From Mycolicibacterium fluoranthenivorans (GTDB lineage: Bacteria; Actinomycetota; Actinomycetes; Mycobacteriales; Mycobacteriaceae), in the NCBI RefSeq assembly GCF_011758805.1, contig NZ_JAANOW010000005.1, forward strand, positions 353,647-417,646: a DNA stretch of 64,000 nt. Reading direction: 5' to 3'. Below are positions 33,925-42,560 of this stretch, piece by piece. The first letter of the stretch is position 1, and each line of letters opens with the position of its first letter. Made by a program: the position numbers and the translations under genes. A model generated the notes under the pieces. The model was not told the DNA's origin. It worked only from the letters and a program-made list of their open reading frames with translations, and ran no database searches.

Positions 33925-35483
33925 CCCAGCACTGCCTGCGCGGCGTTATAGCCCGGAATGAACGTGATGCCGGGCCCGCCGTGGCAGCCGGCACTGCCGA
34001 GGTACAGACCCTCGATCGGAATCGGTTGGTCGACATAGCCGCATGCGCCGGGCCGGTTGGGGCCCATCTGCTCGGGGTGGATCAGCCCGTGGCAGTAGTC
34101 ACCCCCGGGCGCGCCGAACATGGTGCCCATATGCCGCGGGGTGAAGGTGGTGTGCCGGGTGATGAGCTGCTCGAAATCCGGTGCGATGCGGGTGATCTTC
34201 TCGATGACGCGGCGGCCCATCTCGGCCTTCGATTCCCCGTAGGACGCCGAACCCGCTTCGATCGGAAACCACAGCGCGAACGCCGACACCGCGTGCTTGC
34301 CCGGTGGCGCCAGGTCGGGGTCGTGCACGGAGGGCATCTGCATGGCGACGGCGGGATCGGCGGGCACGATGCCGCGCCGACTGTCCTCCCACTGCTGTTG
34401 CAGTTCCTCGGGAGTGCTGAAAAGCCCGATGGCCGCCTGCATCTCGGGGTTGTTGAGCATGCCGTAGGGCTCGGCGAAGGTGGGGAGTCCGTCCAGCGCG
34501 AAGTGCATCTGCAGGTAGCTGCCGCGGTGATCGATGCGGGCGAAGCGTTCCCGGATGTCGGCGGGAACGGCGCCGGGGTCGATCAATCCGTTGACGGTGA
34601 GATCGGGTGCGATGCCGGAGACGACGACCGGCGCACTCACCACGGTCCCGTCGGCCAATCGCACTCCGGTGACCCGCCCGCCGTTGACCAGGATCTCGTC
34701 GACCTTGGCTCGCAGGCGCACTTCGCCGCCGGCCGCGGTGAGCCGGCGCACCAGGTGATCGGTCAGCGTCCCGATGCCGCCGCGCAGCTTCTTCATCAGC
34801 ACGGCATTCTCGTCGGGCACCGCCAGCCCGAACGCCAGCGCCGCGGCGCTGCCCGGGGTGGCGGGTCCGCGGTAGGTGGTGTTGACGGCCAGGAAGGACA
34901 ACATGCCGCGCAGTGCGCCGTGCTTCTCCCCGTCGGGCAGATAGCGGTCCAGCACGTCGGTGACCGAGCCGAACAACATGTCGCTGATCGCCGCACGCTC
35001 GAATTCGTTTGTGGCACAGCCGTACATCTCGTCCAGTGTGCGGGGCGGTTTCCCGGCGTCGAAGCGCCCGAGCGCGCGGGTGGGCGCCTGGCTCCAGGCC
35101 ATCAGGCCGGCCATACCGTTGACCGCCTCGGCGCCGTGCACCTCGTTGAGGTGGGTGAGCAGCTTCATCGGGTCGGTGTAATAGATCACCGGCTCGTCGC
35201 CGACGCCGCGCAGTGACACCGACATCACGTCGACGTCGACACATGGCAGTTCGTCGAGACCGAGTTCCGCGCTGACCACCGCGGAGGTCGGGAACTGCAG
35301 TGAACCCGCGATCTCGAATTTGTAGCCGTCGAAGAGTTCGACGGTCGAGGCCATGCCACCGGCATAGAGCTTGGAATCCAGACAGAGGGTGTGCAGTCCG
35401 GCGCGCTGCAGCAAGGCGGCGGCGGCCAGGCCGTTGTGGCCCGCGCCGATCACGATGGCATCGAAATCCGTGGAATCCGGCAT
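33921..35483 (-). CDS. FAD-dependent oxidoreductase, phytoene-desaturase-like (Rv0897c-like)
   Basis: A 520-residue flavoprotein. DAIVIGAGHNGLAAAALLQR near residue 10 is the FAD Rossmann motif, followed by an acidic residue and SKLYAGGMASTVELF. VSGIAPDLTVN and a C-terminal GLYLGSAGCHGGPGITFIPG segment with conserved Gly/Pro fit the carotenoid desaturase/all-trans-retinol saturase group (mycobacterial Rv0897c-like). It should oxidise or reduce a hydrophobic polyene, sterol or lipid. ATG 35483 follows an in-frame TTG. The 22-bp palindrome at 35509-35530 lies between it and the TetR gene upstream, which is very probably its regulator. Confidence 0.83.
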   Translation of the reverse strand: MPDSTDFDAIVIGAGHNGLAAAALLQRAGLHTLCLDSKLYAGGMASTVELFDGYKFEIAGSLQFPTSAVVSAELGLDELPCVDVDVMSVSLRGVGDEPVIYYTDPMKLLTHLNEVHGAEAVNGMAGLMAWSQAPTRALGRFDAGKPPRTLDEMYGCATNEFERAAISDMLFGSVTDVLDRYLPDGEKHGALRGMLSFLAVNTTYRGPATPGSAAALAFGLAVPDENAVLMKKLRGGIGTLTDHLVRRLTAAGGEVRLRAKVDEILVNGGRVTGVRLADGTVVSAPVVVSGIAPDLTVNGLIDPGAVPADIRERFARIDHRGSYLQMHFALDGLPTFAEPYGMLNNPEMQAAIGLFSTPEELQQQWEDSRRGIVPADPAVAMQMPSVHDPDLAPPGKHAVSAFALWFPIEAGSASYGESKAEMGRRVIEKITRIAPDFEQLITRHTTFTPRHMGTMFGAPGGDYCHGLIHPEQMGPNRPGACGYVDQPIPIEGLYLGSAGCHGGPGITFIPGYNAAQAVLG

Positions 35484-35508
35484 CAACCGAGGCTGGCAGC
35501 CGAGGAAT

Positions 35509-35530
35509 GTTTTGTCAATATTGACAAAAC
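35509..35530. promoter_or_regulatory. Perfect 22-bp palindrome, likely TetR operator
   Basis: Half-site GTTTTGTCAAT joined directly to ATTGACAAAAC. It covers a TTGACA -35-like hexamer on the minus strand, 26 bases before the oxidoreductase start, and touches the stop of the TetR gene. A bound dimer would block the promoter. Confidence 0.8.
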
Positions 35531-36132
35531 TAGGACGGGAGGAGGCCCGTCTCCAGCGAGTTCAGCGCGCTGCGGGTCAGCCGGGCCAGTTCGGGAAGCG
35601 ACCGCTCACCGAGCATCCACACCTCCATGGCACCGAACACCGCCGCGGCGATACACCGGGCCGCCACCGTCACCCGCAGCCGGGCGTCGGTACCAGGCCG
35701 GGGCGGGTAATCGCGACGCAGATGTTCTTCGACGACTTCGGCGAAATCGGCCTCGACCTGCCGGATGTGGCGCACGATCCGGCCGGGCTCCAGTTCCTCG
35801 GCGCGCAGGGCGGCGATCTTGGTCACCGCCTCCACGTCGTACGGCGACGCCAGGATCGCCGAGTGCACCGACTCCACGATCGACTCGCCCGAGTTCCGTT
35901 CGGCCAGGGCCGCGCGGAACCACTCCAGGCCGGCGTCGTAGTCGACGAAGAGCAGATCGTGCTTGGAGGAGAAGTGGCGATAGAACGTCCGCAGCGACAC
36001 CCCGGCATCGGCGGCGATCTGCTCGGCCGAGGTCTCCTCCACCCCCTGGGCGAGAAATCGCACCATGGCCGCCTGCCGCAGCGCTTCGCGGGTGCGCTCA
36101 CTTCGCGCCGTTTGGGCTGGCCGGACCATCAT
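35530..36132 (-). CDS. TetR family transcriptional regulator
   Basis: A 200-residue regulator. The HTH (about 12-60) reads ALRQAAMVRFLAQGVEETSA, EQIAADAGVSLRTFYRHFSS. It has a typical TetR_C helical domain (VTVAARCIAAAVFGAMEVWM). ATG 36132 or ATG 36129 begins the protein. It lies just upstream of the phytoene-desaturase-like gene on the same strand, with a perfect palindrome in between, so it probably controls that gene, separately from the SDR-P450 genes on its other side. Confidence 0.85.
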   Translation of the reverse strand: MMVRPAQTARSERTREALRQAAMVRFLAQGVEETSAEQIAADAGVSLRTFYRHFSSKHDLLFVDYDAGLEWFRAALAERNSGESIVESVHSAILASPYDVEAVTKIAALRAEELEPGRIVRHIRQVEADFAEVVEEHLRRDYPPRPGTDARLRVTVAARCIAAAVFGAMEVWMLGERSLPELARLTRSALNSLETGLLPS

Positions 36133-36212
36133 TTCAACGTACCGCAGCGCCCACGTCACACCCCGAGGCTGACAAAGCGGACCGTTTGACATGCTGGCCG
36201 GGGCCACCCGGG

Positions 36213-37061
36213 TCAGCGACGGGCACGCCGGCGGAGCACCGATTCCATCCGGCTCATGACGTCGTAGTAGTACGTCGGCGTGATCCGCGTGAGCGCATCG
36301 AACACGTACGCGTCGGGCCCCACCAGGACGCGAGCCTTCCCGGCCTCCACGCCGCGGTGGATGATCGCGGCCGCCTTGTCGGGTTCGGTCATGGTGAGCG
36401 CGGCGAACTCCGCCACCATCTGATCGTGCGTGCGCCCCCGGCCGTCGGGGTCTTTGCGGACCCGCGCATTGCGCACGATATTGGTGTTGATCCCACCCGG
36501 ATGCACGTTGACCGCCGACACCCCGGTGCCGCGTAACTCCTGGCGCAACGCGTCGGTGAAACCGCGCACCGCGAATTTCGCAGCGCAATAAGCACTCTGG
36601 TTGGGCATGCCGGCCAGACCGAACACGCTGGAGGTGTTGACGATGACCCCGCGATCCTGCTGTACCAGGATGGGCAGGAAGGCCCGCGTGCCGTTGACCA
36701 CACCGTGGAAGTTGATATCCCACAACCAGTTGTCATCGTCGGTGTTCGCGTCGAGCACACTGGACGAGACGGCCACGCCGGCATTGTTGAACACCGCGCC
36801 GATCGGTGCCGGCGCCCACTCGGCGACCTCGGCCGCGAAGTCGCGCTGAGCTTGTGCGTCAGCGACGTCGAGCACCTTGCGCAGCACCGGACCGGACAGT
36901 GCGGCCTCGGTCTCCTTGAGTCCCGCCTCGTCGATATCGGAGATCGCCACCGGACAGCTGTGCGCCGAAAGCCGCTGTGCCAGTGCACGCCCGATCCCGG
37001 ACGCGGCACCGCTGATGACCGCGGTGCGGCCACTGATGGTCCTACGCGTGGACTTGCTCAC
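36213..37061 (-). CDS. Short-chain dehydrogenase/reductase
   Basis: A 282-residue SDR. AVISGAASGIGRALAQRL is the cofactor motif, NNAGVAVSSSV follows, and the catalytic set is Ser in VNTSSVFGL with YCAAKFA (Tyr-x-x-x-Lys). The extra C-terminal region (VMSRMESVLRRRARR) resembles a membrane-associated tail. GTG 37061 was chosen because AGGAG lies five bases before it; an ATG at 37073 is in frame. The gene overlaps the 3' end of the P450 gene by 20 bases, so the two are coupled and the SDR may reduce or oxidise the P450 product, as seen for alcohol-to-ketone steps in lipid catabolism. Confidence 0.88.
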   Translation of the reverse strand: MSKSTRRTISGRTAVISGAASGIGRALAQRLSAHSCPVAISDIDEAGLKETEAALSGPVLRKVLDVADAQAQRDFAAEVAEWAPAPIGAVFNNAGVAVSSSVLDANTDDDNWLWDINFHGVVNGTRAFLPILVQQDRGVIVNTSSVFGLAGMPNQSAYCAAKFAVRGFTDALRQELRGTGVSAVNVHPGGINTNIVRNARVRKDPDGRGRTHDQMVAEFAALTMTEPDKAAAIIHRGVEAGKARVLVGPDAYVFDALTRITPTYYYDVMSRMESVLRRRARR

Positions 37062-38388
37062 GTTGCTCCTCATGTGGTGTCTCGGCCGGCGTGCGACGCC
37101 GGAAGACCACGGCGCGCCCGCCGGCGCCGGGGGCCATCGCGACGCCGCGCGAATGCTGCGGCTCCCCAGCCGCGGTGGTGGTGCCGAAAGTGAAGTCCCG
37201 CAACAGGGTACGCAGTGTCACCGTCATCTCCATATTGGCGAACGCCGCGCCGATACAGCGCCGGATGCCACCGCCGTAGGGAATCCAGGTGTAGTTGTCG
37301 GGATTGGATCCGAGGAACCGATCGGGGTCGAAGGCCATGGCATCGCGGAAGTTGGACTCGCAGCGGTGCGCCAGGCCGAAGCTCGCGATGACGGCGGCAC
37401 CTTCGGGAAGTACCCAGTCGCCCAACCTGATTCGGGTGCCGACGATGCGTGCGGTGAACTCCACCACCGGCCGCGTGCGCTGCACCTCCCAGATGACGGC
37501 CTGGCGTAACTCGCCGTCGTCATGCTCGAGGCGCTGCAGCACCGAAGGATGCCGGCGCAGTCGTTCGATCACCCACGACAGTGTCGTCGCGGTGGTCTCG
37601 TGTCCGGCCGCGAGCAGGGTGAGCAGTTCGTCTGCGACATGATCGTCGGCGATCGGCGAACCGTCCTCGTAGCGTGCGCTCAACAGCAGCGCCAGCACGT
37701 CACCGCGGTCTTCGAACCGGGGATCGGCGCGGGCCTCGGCGATCAGCCCGGCGATGATCTCGTTGTAGCGGTGCCGCGCCCGCTGCACCCGGCCCCATGG
37801 ACTCCACGGCCCGAGATCCCGCCGCAGCGCCCGCGGCAGGATCGCCATCTTCGATGCCAGCGGGACCATCGGCGGCAACAGGTCGCGCAACTCGTCCAGC
37901 GCGGGGCCCTGTGCGCCGAAGACGGTGCGCAGGATGGCACTCAACGTGATGCGCATCATCGGCTCGAGCGTCGCGAACTCGACCCCCTCGGGCCACGTCG
38001 CCGTCTCCCGACGCACCTCTTCCTCGATGATGGCTTCATAGGAGGACATCCGCTTGCCGTGGAACGGCGGCACCAGCAACTTGCGTCGTTCCCGGTGTTC
38101 GTCACCGTTGAGGCTGAAGGTGGATCCGGGGCCCAGCACCGAGCCCAGATTCGCCGGCCTGCTGATCAGGTCCGGTCCGGTGGTGAACAGCTCTTTGATC
38201 AGCGCGCGGTCGCTGATGACGACGGCGGTGCCGAAGATGGGCACTTTCACGGTGAAGGCCCTGCCGTACCGCCGCGCCGCGGCGTCGAGCACCCGCTGCC
38301 GCGCACCGAGGAACAGCAGGCCCTGCACCAGTGGAGGCAGCCGCGGACCGGGGGGCAGCCGGATCGGGTCGGTCGTCGCTTCGGCCAT
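37042..38388 (-). CDS. Cytochrome P450 (CYP135/138-like)
   Basis: A 448-residue soluble P450. The I-helix oxygen-binding motif AGHETT is at residues 261-266, ExxR (EVQR) at 301-304, and the heme loop YGGGIRRCIG has the thiolate Cys378; the aromatic before the loop is Tyr instead of the usual Phe. The N-terminal LPPGPRLPPL hinge suggests the CYP135/136/138 kind rather than CYP125. It hydroxylates an unknown hydrophobic substrate using ferredoxin electrons; no ferredoxin gene is adjacent. It is followed by an SDR and preceded by a TetR gene on the same strand, with two operator dyads upstream. Confidence 0.92.
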   Translation of the reverse strand: MAEATTDPIRLPPGPRLPPLVQGLLFLGARQRVLDAAARRYGRAFTVKVPIFGTAVVISDRALIKELFTTGPDLISRPANLGSVLGPGSTFSLNGDEHRERRKLLVPPFHGKRMSSYEAIIEEEVRRETATWPEGVEFATLEPMMRITLSAILRTVFGAQGPALDELRDLLPPMVPLASKMAILPRALRRDLGPWSPWGRVQRARHRYNEIIAGLIAEARADPRFEDRGDVLALLLSARYEDGSPIADDHVADELLTLLAAGHETTATTLSWVIERLRRHPSVLQRLEHDDGELRQAVIWEVQRTRPVVEFTARIVGTRIRLGDWVLPEGAAVIASFGLAHRCESNFRDAMAFDPDRFLGSNPDNYTWIPYGGGIRRCIGAAFANMEMTVTLRTLLRDFTFGTTTAAGEPQHSRGVAMAPGAGGRAVVFRRRTPAETPHEEQREQVHA

Positions 38389-38408
38389 GTCCACCCACTC
38401 ATCAAGTT

Positions 38409-38446
38409 GGTACTGCGATGTACCGACTACGGTACGTGCAAGTACC
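38409..38446. promoter_or_regulatory. Two tandem GGTAC-N6-GTACC dyads upstream of the P450 gene
   Basis: Dyads at 38409-38424 and 38431-38446, with identical arms and centres 22 bp apart (two helical turns), in the 76-base gap between the TetR stop and the P450 start. The arrangement fits two TetR dimers on one face of the DNA. Confidence 0.8.
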
Positions 38447-38464
38447 GGGGTGCACAAGAACGTG

Positions 38465-39079
38465 TCAAGACATCGGCGTGATGAGCGCGATGGTCGCCTC
38501 GACCGCCTCCTCGGTGAAATCGCTCATCCGGCCGCCGTTCTCCACCGTGACCGCGGTGAGCTCGCGCAGCCCTCCCAGCAGCATGATCAGCCGCTGCCGT
38601 GAGATCGGGCCGATCCCCGCCTCGCGGAACTCGGACCGGTCCACCAACTGGTTCACCATGCCGACGAACTGCTCCATGGCGTCACGGACGAGCTGACGGC
38701 CCGCCACCCCCAGCGAGGGGCCGTCGCGTATCCAACTCAGCGTCAGGCCGGGCCGGGATTCTGCCGAGGCGATCCAGGCTTCGATGGCCTGGCGGGCCTG
38801 CTGCTGCCAGGGCGCCCCGGGATCGACGGCCGCGGCGATCTGCTGCACCTGTTCGGCGTTGGCCTCGGCCAACAACCGCACAAAGCACTCCTCCTTGCTG
38901 GCGAAATGCTCATAGAACGTGCGACGCGACGTCCGGGCCCGCCGCACGATATCGGCGATCGTCGTCTTGGCATAGCCAGTCTCGGCGATCGACTCTTCGA
39001 ACGCCGTGAGCAGTCGCTGACGGAAGTCGGGCGCAGCAGCTTCGGTCGTCACCAGGTCCACCTCATATCGGGCAGTCAT
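38465..39079 (-). CDS. TetR family regulator of the P450-SDR unit
   Basis: A 204-residue regulator with HTH at about residues 20-66 (LLTAFEESIAETGYAKTTIA, DIVRRARTSRRTFYEHFASK). It starts at ATG 39079, inside a second inverted repeat (39069-39090), which hints at autoregulation. Downstream lie two operator dyads and the P450 gene. This regulator-P450 order resembles that of TetR-CYP138 in M. tuberculosis (Rv0135c-Rv0136), though there the genes diverge. Confidence 0.85.
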   Translation of the reverse strand: MTARYEVDLVTTEAAAPDFRQRLLTAFEESIAETGYAKTTIADIVRRARTSRRTFYEHFASKEECFVRLLAEANAEQVQQIAAAVDPGAPWQQQARQAIEAWIASAESRPGLTLSWIRDGPSLGVAGRQLVRDAMEQFVGMVNQLVDRSEFREAGIGPISRQRLIMLLGGLRELTAVTVENGGRMSDFTEEAVEATIALITPMS

Positions 39080-39090
39080 CGTACTGCCCG
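39069..39090. promoter_or_regulatory. Inverted repeat over the TetR start codon
   Basis: CGGGCAGT-N6-ACTGCCCG spans ATG 39079-39077 of the TetR gene. It could be a DNA operator or, in mRNA, an 8-bp hairpin hiding the start codon. Confidence 0.5.
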
Positions 39091-39135
39091 AGAACGCGCA
39101 GGTGGTGCACAGCAATCGCACGCATACTGGCCGCC

Positions 39136-40071
39136 ATGTCTTTGGCGGTGGCACCGCTGACGCTGTCCACCGCGGTGACGTCGTGGACCGTCGATGCGGC
39201 TTCGACGGCGCTGCTTGTGCTGGCAGGCGGCGCCTACGCGTGGTGCTGCCAGCGCGCCCACGCTGCCGGTGCGCCGCTGCCCGCCCCCAGACGGGCCGGG
39301 TTCTGGAGCGGCATCGCGGTCTGGGCGCTGGCCACCATGAGCATGATCGGCGTGTACGCCCCGGTGTTGTTCTGGGTGCGCGCTCTCCAAGTTCTGCTGC
39401 TGCTGTTCGTGGTGCCGATGTTGTTGGCACTGGGCACCCCGCTGACCGCGCTACGCGAGGCGGGCGGCGCCGCACTGGTCGACAAGGTGCTCGCCGGCAA
39501 GGTCGCCCGCGCGCTCACCCATCCGGCCACCACCTCGGTGCTCATGTTGGCCACGCCGTGGCTGCTGTACCTGACACCCTGGTACGTGGCGGCCCTGACC
39601 AACCCGGCCATCGAGTCACTCACCCGAATAGTCTTGGTACTGATCGGATTCTGCTACTTCTATGCACGCATCCAGGCCGACCCGGTGCCGCGGCGGTACC
39701 CGCAGATGATCTCGGTCACGATCAGCATCGCCGAGACACTGGGCGACGGTCTGCTGGGCCTCGTGTTGTGGCTGGGACCGCTGGTCGCCACCGACTACTA
39801 CCTGACCCTGAACCGCACCTGGGGCCCCAGCATGCGGGTGGACCAGTCGATCGGCGCGGGCGTGCTGTGGATTCTGGGTGACGTGCTCGGTGTGCCGTTC
39901 CTGATGGTGCTGATGCGCGCGATGTCTTCCGACGAGAAGGCGCACGCGGCCGTGCTCGACGCCGAACTCGATGCGGCCGACGACGCGTCCGATGAACAGG
40001 CCCCACCCGCACTGTGGTGGGAGGCCGATCCGCAGCTGCGTGACCGCTTCCACCGCCGGACAACCGAATAG
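39136..40071 (+). CDS. CtaG-like cytochrome c oxidase assembly membrane protein
   Basis: A 311-residue protein with seven or so transmembrane helices, placed in the caa3_CtaG group of actinobacteria and bacilli. WALATMSMIGVYAPVLFWVR and the LGTPLTALRE loop near residue 100 are family features. The C-terminal 55 residues are polar and acidic (AELDAADDASDE) and should be cytoplasmic. Such proteins help to insert copper or mature cytochrome oxidase; in mycobacteria they often carry extra copper-transport domains, which this one lacks. It starts 6 bases upstream of uppP, so the two are probably one operon. Confidence 0.8.
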   Translation: MSLAVAPLTLSTAVTSWTVDAASTALLVLAGGAYAWCCQRAHAAGAPLPAPRRAGFWSGIAVWALATMSMIGVYAPVLFWVRALQVLLLLFVVPMLLALGTPLTALREAGGAALVDKVLAGKVARALTHPATTSVLMLATPWLLYLTPWYVAALTNPAIESLTRIVLVLIGFCYFYARIQADPVPRRYPQMISVTISIAETLGDGLLGLVLWLGPLVATDYYLTLNRTWGPSMRVDQSIGAGVLWILGDVLGVPFLMVLMRAMSSDEKAHAAVLDAELDAADDASDEQAPPALWWEADPQLRDRFHRRTTE

Positions 40072-40077
40072 GCGTAC

Positions 40078-40929
40078 ATGCTGACCTATCTGCAGGCCGT
40101 CGTCATCGGTGCGCTCCAGGGTGTCACCGAACTGTTCCCGATCTCCAGCCTGGGCCATTCGGTGCTTGTCCCGGCCTGGCTCGGCGGGTCCTGGAGTCAG
40201 CTTGTGACGCAGGGCAATTCCCACGGCCACACCCCTTACCTGGCCTTTGTGGTCGGGCTGCACGTCGCGACGGCACTGGCCCTGCTGGTGTTCTACCGGC
40301 GGGACTGGGTGCGCATCATCGGCGCGTTCGTGACCTCGGTGCGGACCCGCAGGATCGAGACGTCCGCGCAGCGGCTGGCCTGGCTGCTGGTCCTCGCGAC
40401 CATCCCGACCGGGTTGCTCGGGCTGGCCTTCGAGCATCCGCTGCGCACGCTGTTCGCCACCCCGCTGGTGGCGGCCGTGTTCTTGACGCTCAACGGTGTG
40501 ATTCTTGCCATAGCCGAACTGTGGCGAAGGCGGCTGCCGGGCAGCCGAACCCTCGACGACCTCAGTGCGGTGGAGGCCGGTGGTATCGGCCTGGCGCAGA
40601 GCCTGGCACTGCTGGCCGGGATCAGCCGGTCCGGGGTCACGATGGTCGGCGGCCTGATCCGCGGCCTGGACCACGAGGATGCCGCCAAGTTCGCGTTCCT
40701 GCTGGCCACGCCGATAATCCTGGCCGCAGGCGTGCTCAAGTTGCCGGAACTGGCCGAGCCGGCCAGCCGGGGCATCCTGGGCCAGGTACTGGCGGGCTCG
40801 GCCGTCGCCGCAGCCGCGGCCTACCTCTCCGTACGGTTCCTGACCCGCTATTTCGAGCACCGCACGCTGCTGCCGTTCGCGGTCTATTGCGTTATCGCAG
40901 GCGCGGCCTCGGTCGTACACTTCGCCTGA
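40078..40929 (+). CDS. uppP: Undecaprenyl-diphosphatase (BacA/UppP family)
   Basis: A 283-residue polytopic phosphatase that recycles the polyprenyl-phosphate carrier of cell-wall synthesis. The first signature GVTELFPISSLGH (residues 15-27) carries the catalytic Glu and Ser/His, the second (LLAGISRSGVTMVGGL near 178) the conserved Arg and Ser. The usual E-G-P/ISSS is here PISSLGH, a variant common in actinobacteria. It directly precedes an LCP gene, whose product transfers glycopolymers from the same lipid carrier, so shared expression is sensible. Confidence 0.93.
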   Translation: MLTYLQAVVIGALQGVTELFPISSLGHSVLVPAWLGGSWSQLVTQGNSHGHTPYLAFVVGLHVATALALLVFYRRDWVRIIGAFVTSVRTRRIETSAQRLAWLLVLATIPTGLLGLAFEHPLRTLFATPLVAAVFLTLNGVILAIAELWRRRLPGSRTLDDLSAVEAGGIGLAQSLALLAGISRSGVTMVGGLIRGLDHEDAAKFAFLLATPIILAAGVLKLPELAEPASRGILGQVLAGSAVAAAAAYLSVRFLTRYFEHRTLLPFAVYCVIAGAASVVHFA

Positions 40930-40930
40930 T

Positions 40931-42493
40931 ATGCCCGACGCCGCCCGGCACCGATTGCCTGAACCGCCTCGGCGCCGGCTCCGCTGGGCCCGCGTCGTCC
41001 TTGCTGTGTTGTCCACCGCATTGGTGGCGGTGTCCGGGGCGGCATGGTGGACCACCCGCGGCGTGCTGACCGGATTCACCGTGTCGCACGCGCTGGCCGA
41101 CTCGGCGCACGTCAAGGGCGGCCCGATCAATATCCTGCTGATCGGGCTGGACTCCCGAAAGGACCAGCACGGCAACGACCTGCCGCAGGAAGTGCTGGAT
41201 CAGTTGCATGCCGGGGATTCCGAGACCGGCGGCTACAACACCAACACGCTGATCCTGGTGCACGTCGACGCGGACAACAAGGTGACCGCCTTCTCCATCC
41301 CGCGCGATGACTACATCGACTTCCACCGCCTGCCCGGTTACACCAATATCAAGATCAAAGAGGCGTACGGGCTGACCAAGTTCTACACCGAACAGCACCT
41401 GGCCGATGAGGGGATCGGCGACCGCGAAACGCTGGAGATGGCCGGCCGCGAGGCCGGCCGCGCCGCCACCCTGGGCGCGGTGCGCAGCCTGGTCGGGGTA
41501 CCCATCGACTACTTCGCCGAGATCAACCTGGCCGGCTTCTACGATCTGGCGTCCACCCTGGGCGGCATCCAGGTGTGCCTCAACCACGCGGTGGACGACG
41601 AATATTCGGGGGCGAACTTCCCGGCGGGCCATCAGACCCTCAACGCCGCGCAGGCGCTGGCCTTCGTCCGGCAGCGGCACGGTCTGGAGAATGGTGACCT
41701 CGACCGCACGCACCGCCAACAGGCCTTCCTGGTGGCGGTCATGCGGCAGCTGCAGGAGTCCGGCGCCTTCACCGATATCGGCAAGCTCAACGAGTTGATG
41801 GCCATCGCCCACAAGGACATCGTGTTGTCCAGCGGCTGGGACTCCGATCTGTTCCGCAGACTGGGCTCGATCAGCGGTCAGGATGTCGTCTACAAGACCC
41901 TGCCCGTGGTGCGCTACGACACCCGCAACGGCCAGGACGTCAACATCATCGACCCCGACGCCATCAAGGCACAGGTGCGCGCGGCGTTCTCCAACGGCAA
42001 CGCTGCCACCACTGCTCCCACTACCGCCGAGGCCGTCCCGACGAACCCCGTGCAGGTGGTCAACGCCGACAGCAACTGGACGGCCTCGACCGTCGCGACC
42101 GCCCTGGAGAAACGCGGGTTTCACGTCGAGACGCCCGATATCCAGCTCGAGGACAAGCCCGCACTGACGACCATCAGCTACGGCGCCGGGGCCGACGACG
42201 TCGCCGAACAGCTCTCCGGTCTGCTCGGTGCCGTGGTGACCGTCGCGGACAAGGAGCTGCCGGCGGGTCAGGTGCGGGTGGTGATCGGCAACGGCTATCT
42301 GGTGCCGGCCAAGCTGACCGCGCAGGAGTCCACGTCTTCCACGTCCAGCACCACGCCCAGCTCTTCCGCCGCCAGGACCGCCACCACGTCCGCGCACCGG
42401 CCGTGGTTCGGCACCGAGGAGGCCGGGTCCAGCGACCCGACCCCCGATCACGGCCTGCCGGTCAGCGGCGACCGCACCCCGTGCGTGAACTGA
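40931..42493 (+). CDS. LytR-CpsA-Psr (LCP) family glycopolymer ligase with LytR_C domain
   Basis: A 520-residue membrane-anchored protein with one N-terminal helix (about 22-44). The LCP catalytic domain shows NILLIGLDSRKD, NTNTLILVHVDADNK, SIPRDDYID and a late ALAFVRQRHGL with arginines that bind the pyrophosphate. A second domain near residues 370-460 (PVQVVNADSNWTASTVATAL) is LytR_C. The tail is Ser/Thr-rich. In mycobacteria such enzymes (Lcp1/CpsA type) attach arabinogalactan to peptidoglycan. ATG 40931 starts one base after the uppP stop. Confidence 0.92.
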   Translation: MPDAARHRLPEPPRRRLRWARVVLAVLSTALVAVSGAAWWTTRGVLTGFTVSHALADSAHVKGGPINILLIGLDSRKDQHGNDLPQEVLDQLHAGDSETGGYNTNTLILVHVDADNKVTAFSIPRDDYIDFHRLPGYTNIKIKEAYGLTKFYTEQHLADEGIGDRETLEMAGREAGRAATLGAVRSLVGVPIDYFAEINLAGFYDLASTLGGIQVCLNHAVDDEYSGANFPAGHQTLNAAQALAFVRQRHGLENGDLDRTHRQQAFLVAVMRQLQESGAFTDIGKLNELMAIAHKDIVLSSGWDSDLFRRLGSISGQDVVYKTLPVVRYDTRNGQDVNIIDPDAIKAQVRAAFSNGNAATTAPTTAEAVPTNPVQVVNADSNWTASTVATALEKRGFHVETPDIQLEDKPALTTISYGAGADDVAEQLSGLLGAVVTVADKELPAGQVRVVIGNGYLVPAKLTAQESTSSTSSTTPSSSAARTATTSAHRPWFGTEEAGSSDPTPDHGLPVSGDRTPCVN

Positions 42494-42560
42494 GGCCCAC
42501 AGCGGGTTGACATCCGCGCCGGAGTCAGGCCCCAGCGCCGTTTCCTAGCCTGGCGCGACA

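Noticed and set aside
39616..42451. Two minus-strand open frames of about 520 codons each opposite CtaG-like, uppP and LCP genes
   Set aside because: Shadows of well-supported plus-strand genes; sequences are Arg/Gly/His-rich without family features.
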